Positions 15,662 through 23,247 of a stretch of DNA of 34,861 bases are shown in pieces. Position 1 is the first letter of the stretch; each line of letters starts with the position of its first letter. The translations under genes were made by a program, and so were the position numbers. This DNA is from Acetobacteraceae bacterium (GTDB lineage: Bacteria; Pseudomonadota; Alphaproteobacteria; Zavarziniales; Zavarziniaceae). The notes under the pieces are model-generated. The model searched no databases. It saw only the letters and a list, made by a program, of their open reading frames with translations, and had not been told where the DNA came from. The DNA is taken from contig CANCOY010000032.1 of the NCBI GenBank assembly GCA_947379865.1, forward strand, positions 1 through 34,861. Reading direction: 5' to 3'.

Positions 15662-16530
15662 TCGCGGCAGGCCTTTGCGCCCTGCTCGTCTCGGTTTCTG
15701 TCAGTGCCGCTCTTGGGGGTGCCACTGCACAGGGCGATGATTTCATTGGCCTGGCGACGGTTCACCTCACCACGGCCGATGACACGCTGATGGATATTGC
15801 CGTGGCGACCGGCGTCGGTTTTGCCGAACTGCTGGCGGCCAATCCGGGCACGGACCCCTGGATGCCGGAGCCCGGGCGCCACCTGAGCGTGCCCACACGA
15901 CACATTCTGCCGCCGGGCACGCGGCGCGGACTGGTGGTCAATCTGGCGGAACTGCGGCTCTACTGGTTTCCCGATCACGGCCCGCCAGAGAGTTTTCCCG
16001 TGGGCATCGGCACCGAGGAAGCAGGCAATGTGCGCGGCACCAGCCGGGTCGTGGCAAAGCGGGTTCATCCCATATGGACACCGCCCCCCTCTGTGCGGGC
16101 CGAGGCGCCAGACCTGCCGGCTACAATAGCTCCCGGCCCCGAAAACCCCCTTGGCGACTTTGCCCTTGATACCGGCTGGGCAGCGGTGGCGATCCATGGC
16201 ACCAACAAGCCCTATGGCGTCGGGCGGCGGGTCAGCCATGGCTGCTTTCGCCTTTATCCCCGCGATATTGCAGCCTTGTTCCCGCGCATTGCCGTGGGAA
16301 CGCCCGTAACCGTGATTGACGAACCGGTGAAGTTCGGCTGGGCCGACGGCGGGCTGTGGATTGAGGTCCATGGGGCGGCAGGCCCCGATCTGGCGCCACT
16401 CCCCACGCTCGCCGCTGTTGCCGCCACCGCACTGGACACTGCGGGGGAGGAATGGCTGCGCCTGTCGTGGCCACGCCTGCTTGGCGCCCTGCGCGCCGCC
16501 AATGGCCTGCCCACCCAGATCATGGATTAA
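15643..16530 (+). CDS. ErfK/YbiS-type L,D-transpeptidase (YkuD domain)
   Basis: A 295-residue exported enzyme that forms 3-3 peptidoglycan crosslinks or attaches proteins to meso-diaminopimelate. A signal peptide covers about residues 1-30. A LysM-like region follows (DDTLMDIAVATGVGFAELLAAN with DPWMPEPG), then the YkuD domain beginning RGLVVNLAELRLYWFP. The active site has His185 in AIHGT and SHGCFRLYP with His199 and catalytic Cys201. This domain order is that of E. coli ErfK, YbiS and YcfS, which anchor Braun lipoprotein. The ATG overlaps the end of the preceding gene and has a poor ribosome site, so coupling is likely. A small Lpp-like lipoprotein gene follows 83 bases later. Confidence 0.93.
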   Translation: MAARGLIAAGLCALLVSVSVSAALGGATAQGDDFIGLATVHLTTADDTLMDIAVATGVGFAELLAANPGTDPWMPEPGRHLSVPTRHILPPGTRRGLVVNLAELRLYWFPDHGPPESFPVGIGTEEAGNVRGTSRVVAKRVHPIWTPPPSVRAEAPDLPATIAPGPENPLGDFALDTGWAAVAIHGTNKPYGVGRRVSHGCFRLYPRDIAALFPRIAVGTPVTVIDEPVKFGWADGGLWIEVHGAAGPDLAPLPTLAAVAATALDTAGEEWLRLSWPRLLGALRAANGLPTQIMD

Positions 16531-16613
16531 GCCTTGTGGAGGTCTGGCCGCGTTTGCCGGGGATCAAGCGGCCACCCGCGCGTTTTCTGGTCACCCCAGA
16601 TCCGGAGGACCCG

Positions 16614-16898
16614 ATGACCCACGCACGTCTCGCCATTGCCCTTGTTGGCTGTCTGTTGCTGCTCGGCGCCTGCCGCAGCGGGCTGTCGGAAAACGACCGC
16701 GCAGAGCTTCAGCGGGCGCGCCAGGAAGCTGCCGACGCCCATACTGCCGCCAGTGTCGCCGAAGCCTCAGCCAGGGCCTCGGCCGATGCGGCAAGCCGTT
16801 CAGCCGATTCGGCGAGCCGCTCTGCCACCGCAGCCGCCTCGGCTGAGGAAAAGGCAGACCGGGCCTTTCAGCGGGCGCAGCGCAAGCCCGGTTCCTGA
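16614..16898 (+). CDS. Small alanine-zipper (Lpp-like) lipoprotein
   Basis: A 94-residue precursor with a lipoprotein signal peptide: LAIALVGCLLLLGAC with lipobox LGAC and Cys20 as the acylated residue. The mature ~75 residues are almost entirely helical and rich in Ala, Ser, Glu and Arg in a heptad-like pattern (AASVAEASARASADAASRSA), resembling the trimeric alanine zippers of Lpp and OprI. The tail RAQRKPGS carries a lysine four residues from the end; E. coli Lpp is linked to peptidoglycan through its terminal lysine. GGAGG stands 6 bases before the ATG at 16614. The gene follows an ErfK-type L,D-transpeptidase, so the lipoprotein could be that enzyme's substrate (inference). Confidence 0.85.
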   Translation: MTHARLAIALVGCLLLLGACRSGLSENDRAELQRARQEAADAHTAASVAEASARASADAASRSADSASRSATAAASAEEKADRAFQRAQRKPGS

Positions 16899-16907
16899 AC
16901 CACTCGA

Positions 16908-17564
16908 TCAGAACTCGACGTCGAGTTCATCGATATCGTCTGGTTCCGCCTTGGCGGCGGCAATCCAGTCGCCAAGGAGGGACCAGGCCATGATGTGATC
17001 GCGATAGGCCGCGGCAGCCGGCTCCAATGCCACCTCATAGGTAACAAAGCGGGTGGCGACGGGCGCATAGAGTGCATCGGCCACGGTGGGCTGCTTGCCA
17101 AAAAGAAACGGGCCGCCATGGCGCTCAAGGCATTCGCGCCAGAGTGCCGAAACACGGTCCACATCTGCCTTCGCCCCTGCCCAGACCTTGAAGCCGGGAT
17201 GGCGTGACTTGAGATTCATGGGCAGCGCGGCCCGCAGATTGGCAAAACCTGAGTGCATCTCGCCCGCTACCGAGCGGCAGTGCGCGCGCGCCACGGGATC
17301 CGTGGGATAAAGGCCAGCTTTGGGCGCCACCTCATTCAGATATTCGGCGATGGCCAGCGTGCTCCAGACCGTTGCCCCCTCGTGGGTCAGGCGCGGCACC
17401 AGGAATGACGGTGCCAGATGCAGCAATTCCGCCCGGGCATCGGGGTCGTCGCTTGGCAGCAAGACCTCCTCGAAATCGATCCCGGCCATGCGGCACAAAA
17501 GCCAGCCCCGCAGCGACCAGGACGAGTAGTTTCGGCTGCTGATGGTCAACGTTGCCCGTGTCAT
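16908..17564 (-). CDS. Glutathione S-transferase family protein
   Basis: A 218-residue cytosolic GST-like protein. The N-terminal thioredoxin-fold domain reads LTISSRNYSSWSLRGWLLCRMAGIDFEEV, with the cis-Pro loop in FLVPRLTHEG and the glutathione-binding STLAIAEYLNE. The C-terminal helical domain includes the PTVADALYAPVATRFVTY block. The SSWSLR signature is that of a proteobacterial subgroup of unknown substrate. ATG 17564 is used because GGGGGCGGA stands 7 bases upstream; an upstream frame extension overlaps the phaZ control region. The gene converges with the lipoprotein gene (9 bases between stops) and diverges from phaZ. Confidence 0.9.
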   Translation of the reverse strand: MTRATLTISSRNYSSWSLRGWLLCRMAGIDFEEVLLPSDDPDARAELLHLAPSFLVPRLTHEGATVWSTLAIAEYLNEVAPKAGLYPTDPVARAHCRSVAGEMHSGFANLRAALPMNLKSRHPGFKVWAGAKADVDRVSALWRECLERHGGPFLFGKQPTVADALYAPVATRFVTYEVALEPAAAAYRDHIMAWSLLGDWIAAAKAEPDDIDELDVEF

Positions 17565-17611
17565 TTTTTTCCGCCCCCTGGTCGCGTCACTTTCCCGACA
17601 TGAATCATGTC

Positions 17612-17650
17612 GCACTGCACAAAATTTTGCACTAGAGTTTTTGCACTGCA
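17612..17650. promoter_or_regulatory. Candidate PhaR operator cluster upstream of phaZ
   Basis: The octamer GCACTGCA occurs exactly twice (17612-17619 and 17643-17650), and a third, partial copy GCACTAGA lies between them (17629-17636). A perfect CAAAATTTTG palindrome is adjacent to the first copy. The cluster lies 50-90 bases before the phaZ start, in an AT-richer patch. Alphaproteobacterial PhaR regulators of polyhydroxybutyrate genes bind TGCA-rich repeats of this kind. Assignment to PhaR is an inference; no phaR gene is in the window. The site also faces the GST gene. Confidence 0.6.
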
Positions 17651-17703
17651 GGACGATCGGCCTTGAGCCACGGCCAGGGCAGGTGGGTTTTCGAGGTCGG
17701 GCG

Positions 17704-18921
17704 ATGTTTTACCAAGCCTATCAAACTCAGATGGATCTGCTGGCTCCGGTGCGCGGAATCGCCGCCGCGACGCGGGAATGGTTGCGGGTCCCGCCTGACT
17801 GGCTGGCAGAAACCAACAGCGTGCGGCGCGTCGCCGCAACACTGGAACTTACCGCCCGGGCGCGCCTGACCCACACCCGCCCCAGCTTTCGAATCAACCA
17901 GGTGATGGTTGAGGGACAGGCACGCGCGGTTGTGGAGGAAGCAGCCTACACCACCCCCTTCGGCACCTTGCTGCGCTTTGCCAAGGTCGGGGTTGGCCCC
18001 CAGCCAAGGGTTTTGGTGGTGGCGCCGCTGTCTGGCCATTTTGCCACCCTGCTTCGCAATACGGTCGAGGTGCTGCTGCCTGATCACGACGTTTACATCA
18101 CCGACTGGCACAATGCGCGCGACGTTCCCCTTGAGGCCGGGCGCTTTGGCTTTGACGAGTACATCGACCATGTCATCCGCTTTCTGGAGGTGATGGGCGA
18201 GGGATCGCACCTGCTGGCGGTCTGCCAGCCCTGTGCCCATGCCCTGGCGGCGGTGGCGGTCATGGCCCAGACCAACAATCCGGCCGCGCCAGCCTCCATG
18301 ACCCTGATGGCCGGGCCCATCGATACCCGCATCAACCCGAGCGTGGTCAACGACCTCGCCAAGACCAACCCCATCGACTGGTTCGAAAAGAAGCTGATCA
18401 CGGCCGTTCCCCTGGGCTTCCGGGGCGTCGGCCGGCGGGTCTATCCCGGCTTTGTCCAGCTTCTGGCGTTCATGAACATGAACAAGGACCGCCATGTGAA
18501 GGCGCACCGTGATCTTTACGATCACATTGCCAAGGGCGACACCGCCAAGGCTGACTCGATCAAGACCTTCTACGATGAGTATTTCGCCGTTCTGGATCTG
18601 ACGGCGGAATTCTATCTGGAAACGGTCAGTCTCGTTTTCCAGGAGCATGCCCTGCCCCTTGGCGAACTGACCTATCGCGGCATGAAGGTGGAACCCGCCG
18701 CCATCAAGCGCACCGCCTTGTTGACGGTTGAGGGGGAGCGCGACGACATCTGCTCGGTTGGTCAGACCAGCGCCGCCCATGATCTGTGCAGCGGCATTCG
18801 CCCCTATCGCAAGCGCCACCACCTGCAGACAGGCGTTGGCCATTATGGCGTGTTCAGTGGTTCGCGATGGGCCGGCCAGATCTATCCGCAGGTGCGTTCC
18901 ATGATCCTTTCGAACGAGTAG
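17704..18921 (+). CDS. phaZ: Intracellular poly(3-hydroxybutyrate) depolymerase
   Basis: A 405-residue PhaZ-type depolymerase that breaks down stored PHB granules to 3-hydroxybutyrate oligomers. The alpha/beta-hydrolase core shows VLVVAPLSGHFATLLRNTVEVLL, DVYITDWHNARDVP and LLAVCQPCAHALA. The nucleophile position holds Cys rather than Ser (Cys174/Cys177), as in the intracellular PhaZ1 class. The acid residue is expected in VEGERDDICS and the histidine in GVGHYGVFSG. There is no signal peptide. The ATG at 17704 gives the family N-terminus MFYQAYQTQMDLLAPVR; the open frame upstream to 17542 has no homology and covers the operator region. An SDR gene follows after 77 bases on the same strand. 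Confidence 0.95.
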   Translation: MFYQAYQTQMDLLAPVRGIAAATREWLRVPPDWLAETNSVRRVAATLELTARARLTHTRPSFRINQVMVEGQARAVVEEAAYTTPFGTLLRFAKVGVGPQPRVLVVAPLSGHFATLLRNTVEVLLPDHDVYITDWHNARDVPLEAGRFGFDEYIDHVIRFLEVMGEGSHLLAVCQPCAHALAAVAVMAQTNNPAAPASMTLMAGPIDTRINPSVVNDLAKTNPIDWFEKKLITAVPLGFRGVGRRVYPGFVQLLAFMNMNKDRHVKAHRDLYDHIAKGDTAKADSIKTFYDEYFAVLDLTAEFYLETVSLVFQEHALPLGELTYRGMKVEPAAIKRTALLTVEGERDDICSVGQTSAAHDLCSGIRPYRKRHHLQTGVGHYGVFSGSRWAGQIYPQVRSMILSNE

Positions 18922-18998
18922 GACGGGGCTTTCCACCCGGCATCTCGACGCTGGGGCCTGCATCCGGCACTCTGCCCCCCTCTTTGAGGAGTGGCATC

Positions 18999-19745
18999 AT
19001 GAAGGCGGCAGTGATCACCGGCGCGGGCAGCGGCATTGGACGTGCAGTCGCCCTGCGACTGGCCGAGGACGGATGGAGCCTGGCACTCGCCGGTCGGCGC
19101 GAGGACAGGCTTCAGGAGACCGCCATCCATGTGCGCACCATCGGGGCGCTGGTGATTGCCGTCCCCACCGACGTGGGCGACCCCGCTTCGGTCAAGGCCC
19201 TGTTTGCCGCCACCCTCGCCGCCTTTGGCCGGGTTGACCTGCTGTTCAACAATGCCGGCACCGGCACGCCGCCCATGCCGCTGGAAGACATTCCCTTTGC
19301 CGCCTGGCAGGCGACTGTGGGCGCCAATCTGACCGGCGCCTTTCTCTGCACCCAGGAAGCCTTTCGCGCCATGAAGGCCCAGCAGCCCCAAGGCGGCCGG
19401 ATCATCAACAACGGGTCGATCTCGGCCCATGTGCCGCGCCCCTTTTCGGCCCCCTATACCGCCACCAAGCACGCCATCACCGGCCTGACCAAGGCGACCG
19501 CCCTTGATGGCCGACCGTTCGACATTGCCTGTGGCCAGATCGATATCGGCAATGCCGCGACCGAGATGACCGCCGCCATGGCCACGGGCGTGCCCCAGGC
19601 CGACGGCACCCGCAAGCCGGAGCCCACCATGGACCTGGCCCATGTGGCCGATGCCGTCGCCCATATGGCCGCCCTGCCGCTGTCGGCCAATGTGCTGTCG
19701 ATGACCATCATGGCAACGAAAATGCCCTTTGTCGGGCGGGGGTAG
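18999..19745 (+). CDS. Short-chain dehydrogenase/reductase (classical SDR)
   Basis: A 248-residue classical SDR using NAD(P). The cofactor loop TGAGSGIG is at 7-14, NNAG at 84-87, the catalytic Ser near 140-142 (NNGSIS), and the YxxxK pair at Tyr153/Lys157 (YTATK). AGRRED after the second strand suggests NADP preference. Substrate is unknown. ATG 18999 has GAGGAG 8 bases upstream; the longer open frame from 18786 overlaps phaZ and is not used. The stop is 2 bases before the ATG of the acyl-CoA dehydrogenase-like gene, so it heads a tightly packed four-gene run ending at 23191. Shared transcription with phaZ is possible. Confidence 0.93.
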   Translation: MKAAVITGAGSGIGRAVALRLAEDGWSLALAGRREDRLQETAIHVRTIGALVIAVPTDVGDPASVKALFAATLAAFGRVDLLFNNAGTGTPPMPLEDIPFAAWQATVGANLTGAFLCTQEAFRAMKAQQPQGGRIINNGSISAHVPRPFSAPYTATKHAITGLTKATALDGRPFDIACGQIDIGNAATEMTAAMATGVPQADGTRKPEPTMDLAHVADAVAHMAALPLSANVLSMTIMATKMPFVGRG

Positions 19746-19747
19746 GC

Positions 19748-20848
19748 ATGACAGAGCGTTCTTTTGCGGCCAGGGCCGCTGCCTGGGCTGCAGAGCGTGT
19801 GGCTGCCGGACAGGGGGATTTCCTGACAGACCCCTTTGGTGGCATGGCTGAGGCCGGCCTGTTTCGCGTAGGCATCCCGGCCCCCTATGGGGATGATGGT
19901 GGCTATGGCGCCATTGCCGCAACCGAAGCCGCTTTGGTTGGAGCCACCGGCCTGCCGGGCCTGGCCACCTCGTGGGCCGGACGCCAATTGACCGCGCGGT
20001 TTTTCATCGCGGGCTTTGGCACCGAGGCGCAGCAGGCGGAATGGCTGCCGCGTCTGGCCTCAGGTGAGGTGGCTCCTGCCATCGGCATCTCTGAACCCGG
20101 TGCCGGCGCCCACCCCAAGCTGTTGCAGACAAGGGCCGTGGCCAATGGCGACACCATTACCCTGACGGGCGAAAAGGCCTGGGCCACCAATGGCCCCATC
20201 GCCAGCCTGTTCATCGTGCTGGCGATCACCTCTGAGGAAGAGGGGCGCAAACGCTATGGCGCCTTCCTGGTGCCGCGAAACAGCGCGGGCCTGAGCCTGA
20301 AGGAAATGCCGGAAATGCGGCAGATCCTGCTGCCATCAGGCCATTGCGGCGTCGTGCTGGACGGGGTGCAGGTGCCCGCCAGTTCCCGCCTGGGGCCAGA
20401 GGGCCGCGCCTATGACGCCATGGCCCTGCCCTTTCGCGATGTGGAAGACGGCGTGGGCATGTCGAGCCTGGGCGGCGCGCTGGACTGGCTGGTGCGCGCC
20501 CTTGGCAGGCAGACAACCACAGATCCCGACAGCCACGAGGAAGCGGCATTGTTTCTTGGCGGCCTGAAGGCCGAGGTGGCCCTGGTGCAGGCCGGTGCCG
20601 AGGCCGTGGCAGGGGCGGTTGACGCAGGCCGCCTGCGGGCCGCTGGCGCCACCCTGATCGGCACGCGCCTGGTGGCCACATCAATCCTTGAACGGATCAA
20701 GGCCAGCGAGACCTACCGTGCAGGGGCCGGCGATGCTATTGAGCGCGTCGTCGGGGATCTCGGCGCCCTGCTTGGGGTCGCGCGTGGTCCGCGGCTTGCG
20801 CGGCAGGCTGCACTCGGCCGCACCTTGCTCGGAACAGACGCCTCATGA
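19748..20848 (+). CDS. Acyl-CoA dehydrogenase-like flavoprotein
   Basis: A 366-residue member of the acyl-CoA dehydrogenase family. Visible parts are GLFRVGIPAPYGDDGGYG, the middle-domain AIGISEPGAGAHPKLLQTRA with the TGEKAWATNGPIASLFIVLA block, and C-terminal helices with ASETYRAGAG. The region where many family members carry the catalytic Glu (as in EGGT or YEGT) reads GVARGPRLARQA, so that glutamate appears to be missing. It may work with another subunit, act on a different substrate, or be a non-dehydrogenase relative. The start ATG is 2 bases after the SDR stop, and the stop overlaps the MoxR start (ATGA). The family call is sound; activity is uncertain. Confidence 0.87.
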   Translation: MTERSFAARAAAWAAERVAAGQGDFLTDPFGGMAEAGLFRVGIPAPYGDDGGYGAIAATEAALVGATGLPGLATSWAGRQLTARFFIAGFGTEAQQAEWLPRLASGEVAPAIGISEPGAGAHPKLLQTRAVANGDTITLTGEKAWATNGPIASLFIVLAITSEEEGRKRYGAFLVPRNSAGLSLKEMPEMRQILLPSGHCGVVLDGVQVPASSRLGPEGRAYDAMALPFRDVEDGVGMSSLGGALDWLVRALGRQTTTDPDSHEEAALFLGGLKAEVALVQAGAEAVAGAVDAGRLRAAGATLIGTRLVATSILERIKASETYRAGAGDAIERVVGDLGALLGVARGPRLARQAALGRTLLGTDAS

Positions 20849-21801
20849 ACTCAGCTCCCTCCCCCGCTGCCCTCGCCATCGATGCAGTTGAAACTGGCCT
20901 GGCCAATGCCGGCTATATCGCCAACCGCCAGATCGCCACCGCCGTTCATCTGGCGCAGCGGCTGGAAAAGCCGATCCTGGTGGAAGGCCCGGCGGGTGTG
21001 GGCAAGACCGAACTCGCCAAGGCGGTGGCCAGTTGGACCGGCCTCGAACTGATCCGCATGCAGTGCTACGAGGGCCTCGACGAATCCAAGGCGCTCTATG
21101 AGTGGAAGTACGGCAAGCAGTTGCTCTACACCCAGATCCTCAAGGACAAGATCGGCGAAGTGCTGGGCACCACCCAGACCCTGGCCGATGCGCTGGAGCG
21201 TCTGCACGCCTTTGGCGATGTCTTCTATTCCGAACCTTTCCTCGAGCCGCGCCCTTTGCTGCATGCCCTGCGCCGCCCCAAGGGCTGCGTGCTGCTGATC
21301 GACGAGATCGACAAGGCAGACCCCGAGTTCGAGGCCTTCCTCCTGGAAATCCTGTCGGACTATCAGGTCAGCATTCCTGAAATCGGCCGCGTCTCGGCCA
21401 TCGTGCCACCGCTAGTGTTTCTTACGTCCAACGCCGTGCGCGATCTGGGCGATGCCCTGAAGCGGCGCTGCCTGCACCTGCACATCGGCTTTCCCGAACC
21501 GAAGCTTGAGGCGCGCATCGTCGAGACGCGGGTGCCGGGGGTAGCCCCCTCCCTGCGCCGCCAGATCGTGCATTTCGTGCATCACCTGCGCACCCTCGAC
21601 CTCAAGAAGCTGCCCTCGGTCAGCGAGACCATCGACTGGGCCCGCGCGCTCGTGCTGCTGCACGCAACCGAGCTTGAAGCCGATCTGGTGCGCGAAACCC
21701 TGAACGTGCTGCTGAAGTACGAGGCCGATATGCAACTGGCCATGGGCCAGACCATGGACCTGCTGGGCAAGGTGCGGCGCGAGGCGCCGTTGCCGGGCTG
21801 A
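20845..21801 (+). CDS. MoxR-family AAA+ ATPase (CoxD-like)
   Basis: A 318-residue AAA+ ATPase of the MoxR group. Walker A is GPAGVGKT (48-55), Walker B is VLLIDEIDKAD (149-159), sensor 1 lies in LVFLTSNAVRDLGDALKRRC, with the arginine-finger area in the same block. MoxR proteins act as chaperone-like remodelers for the maturation of metalloenzymes or complexes, usually paired with a VWA-domain partner. In CO dehydrogenase clusters the pair is CoxD/CoxE. The gene overlaps the acyl-CoA dehydrogenase-like gene by 4 bases and is followed 4 bases later by a VWA gene, so all are translationally linked. No CO dehydrogenase subunits are seen in the window. Confidence 0.94.
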   Translation: MNSAPSPAALAIDAVETGLANAGYIANRQIATAVHLAQRLEKPILVEGPAGVGKTELAKAVASWTGLELIRMQCYEGLDESKALYEWKYGKQLLYTQILKDKIGEVLGTTQTLADALERLHAFGDVFYSEPFLEPRPLLHALRRPKGCVLLIDEIDKADPEFEAFLLEILSDYQVSIPEIGRVSAIVPPLVFLTSNAVRDLGDALKRRCLHLHIGFPEPKLEARIVETRVPGVAPSLRRQIVHFVHHLRTLDLKKLPSVSETIDWARALVLLHATELEADLVRETLNVLLKYEADMQLAMGQTMDLLGKVRREAPLPG

Positions 21802-21805
21802 GGCG

Positions 21806-23191
21806 ATGAACGCCCCCCTTCTTGCCTTTGTGCGCGCCGCCCGGGAGGCGGGCGTGCGCATCTCGCCAGCCGAGACCATGGATGCCCTGCGCGCCGTCGA
21901 GGCTGTGGGCTATGACGACCGGGCGGCGCTGAAGGACGTGCTGTCCCTGGCGCTTGCCAAGTCGGCGGCTGAGAAGGAACGCCTGTCGGACTGCTTCGAC
22001 CTGTTCTTCAGCCGCCCGCCCGATGTGCCGCCCCCGGAAGAACCACCAGCACCACCAGAGGAAACACCACCTGATCAGGAGACAGCGGGCGAGGCCTCGC
22101 CCGAGCTTGGCGACCTTGCCCAGTCCCTGATGGCAGGCGACCGCGCCGCCCTTGCCCAGGCGATCGAGGCAGCGGCGGCGGCCACGGGGCTTTCCAACAT
22201 CCGCATCTTCACCCAGGCCGGCCTCTTCTCGCGCCGCATGCTGGAGCGCATGGGGCTGGAACGGCTGGAGGCCGACATCGCCTCCCTCGACCAGCGGGCC
22301 GAGGCCCGGGGTGGTGGTGGCCGTGATGGTGGCGGCGCAGGCGGTGGCGAGGCCCTGCGCCAGGCGCTGGCTGCCCTGCGTGGCCAGGTGCGTGCCCGGG
22401 TGGAACAGGACCTGACGCTCTATGCCCGCGCCGCTGGCGAGCGCCTGCGCGAGGATGTGCTCTCCAACATCCGCATGAGCCAGATCGACCGCCGCGACCT
22501 TGAGCGCATGCGTCGGCTGGTGCGCGACATGGCCCGCCGCCTGCGTGATCGCCATGCCCGCCAGCGCAAGCGCCGCAACCGTGGCCAGCTTGATACCAGG
22601 CGCACCATCCGCCGCAATGCCGGCTGGGGCGGGGTGCCGTTCGTCACCATCTGGAAGCAGAAAAAGCTCGACCGGCCAAGGCTGGTGGTGCTGTGCGATG
22701 TGTCAGGTTCCGTCGCCGCTGTCTCGGAATTCCTGCTGACGTTTCTCTATGCCCTGTCCGACGTGCTGACCGACATCCGCTCTTTCGCCTTTGCCGGCGA
22801 GATGGTGGAAGTGAGCGACATTGTGGAAGGCAAGCCGGCCGACGAGGCGGTGACCGAGATCCTGCGCAAGGTTGGCTATGGATCGTCCGACTACGGACAG
22901 TCCCTGGTCGATTTCGAGACGGGCTGGATGGATGCCATCACCAACCGCACCACGGTGCTGATCCTGGGGGACGCCCGGGGCAATTATTCCGACCCGCGCA
23001 CCGATGTGCTGCGGCGGATTGGCGAACGCGCCAAGCGGGTGATCTGGCTGAACCCGGAATACCGGGTGACCTGGGGCACGGGTGATTCCGACATGGCCCG
23101 CTATGCGCCCTACTGCCATGTGGTGGCAGAGTGCGGCACGCTGAACCAGCTGGGCCGCGTCATTTCCGACCTGATGAACGCTGTAACCTGA
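21806..23191 (+). CDS. VWA-domain protein, CoxE-like partner of MoxR
   Basis: A 461-residue protein with a C-terminal von Willebrand A domain of the CoxE type. The metal-ion-dependent adhesion site reads CDVSGSV (Asp298 to Ser302), and the domain runs to the end (FLYALSDVLTDIRSFAFAG, then LILGDARGNYSDPR). The N-terminal 65 residues start LLAFVRAAREAGVRISPAETMDAL, typical of the family. A Pro/Glu-rich linker (about 71-100) and a Gly-rich stretch (169-181) separate it from a long Arg-rich helical region (RDMARRLRDRHARQRKRRN). With the preceding MoxR ATPase it likely forms a remodeling complex acting on a client, possibly the neighbouring SDR or acyl-CoA dehydrogenase-like protein (inference). 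Confidence 0.92.
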   Translation: MNAPLLAFVRAAREAGVRISPAETMDALRAVEAVGYDDRAALKDVLSLALAKSAAEKERLSDCFDLFFSRPPDVPPPEEPPAPPEETPPDQETAGEASPELGDLAQSLMAGDRAALAQAIEAAAAATGLSNIRIFTQAGLFSRRMLERMGLERLEADIASLDQRAEARGGGGRDGGGAGGGEALRQALAALRGQVRARVEQDLTLYARAAGERLREDVLSNIRMSQIDRRDLERMRRLVRDMARRLRDRHARQRKRRNRGQLDTRRTIRRNAGWGGVPFVTIWKQKKLDRPRLVVLCDVSGSVAAVSEFLLTFLYALSDVLTDIRSFAFAGEMVEVSDIVEGKPADEAVTEILRKVGYGSSDYGQSLVDFETGWMDAITNRTTVLILGDARGNYSDPRTDVLRRIGERAKRVIWLNPEYRVTWGTGDSDMARYAPYCHVVAECGTLNQLGRVISDLMNAVT

Positions 23192-23195
23192 AACA

Positions 23196-23222
23196 CCCCT
23201 CCCCCGCCAGGCGGGAGAGGGG
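23196..23222. terminator. Hairpin between convergent VWA and acyl-CoA dehydrogenase genes
   Basis: CCCCTCCCCCG pairs with CGGGAGAGGGG across a 5-base loop, with one mismatch. It begins 5 bases after the VWA gene stop and ends 26 bases before the stop of the opposing acyl-CoA dehydrogenase gene. No T-run follows on either strand. A bidirectional stop is inferred from structure and position. Confidence 0.55.
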
Positions 23223-23247
23223 TATTCAGTGGAGGCTGAGACCGGTC

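Noticed and set aside
17632..18963. 443-codon frame antisense to phaZ
   Set aside because: phaZ is complete with its active-site block. The antisense product is Gln/His/Gly-rich shadow sequence with no motif.
22018..22335. Pro/Glu-rich and Gly-rich tracts in the VWA gene as tandem repeats or frameshift
   Set aside because: The reading frame remains intact across both tracts and such linkers are usual in CoxE-like proteins.
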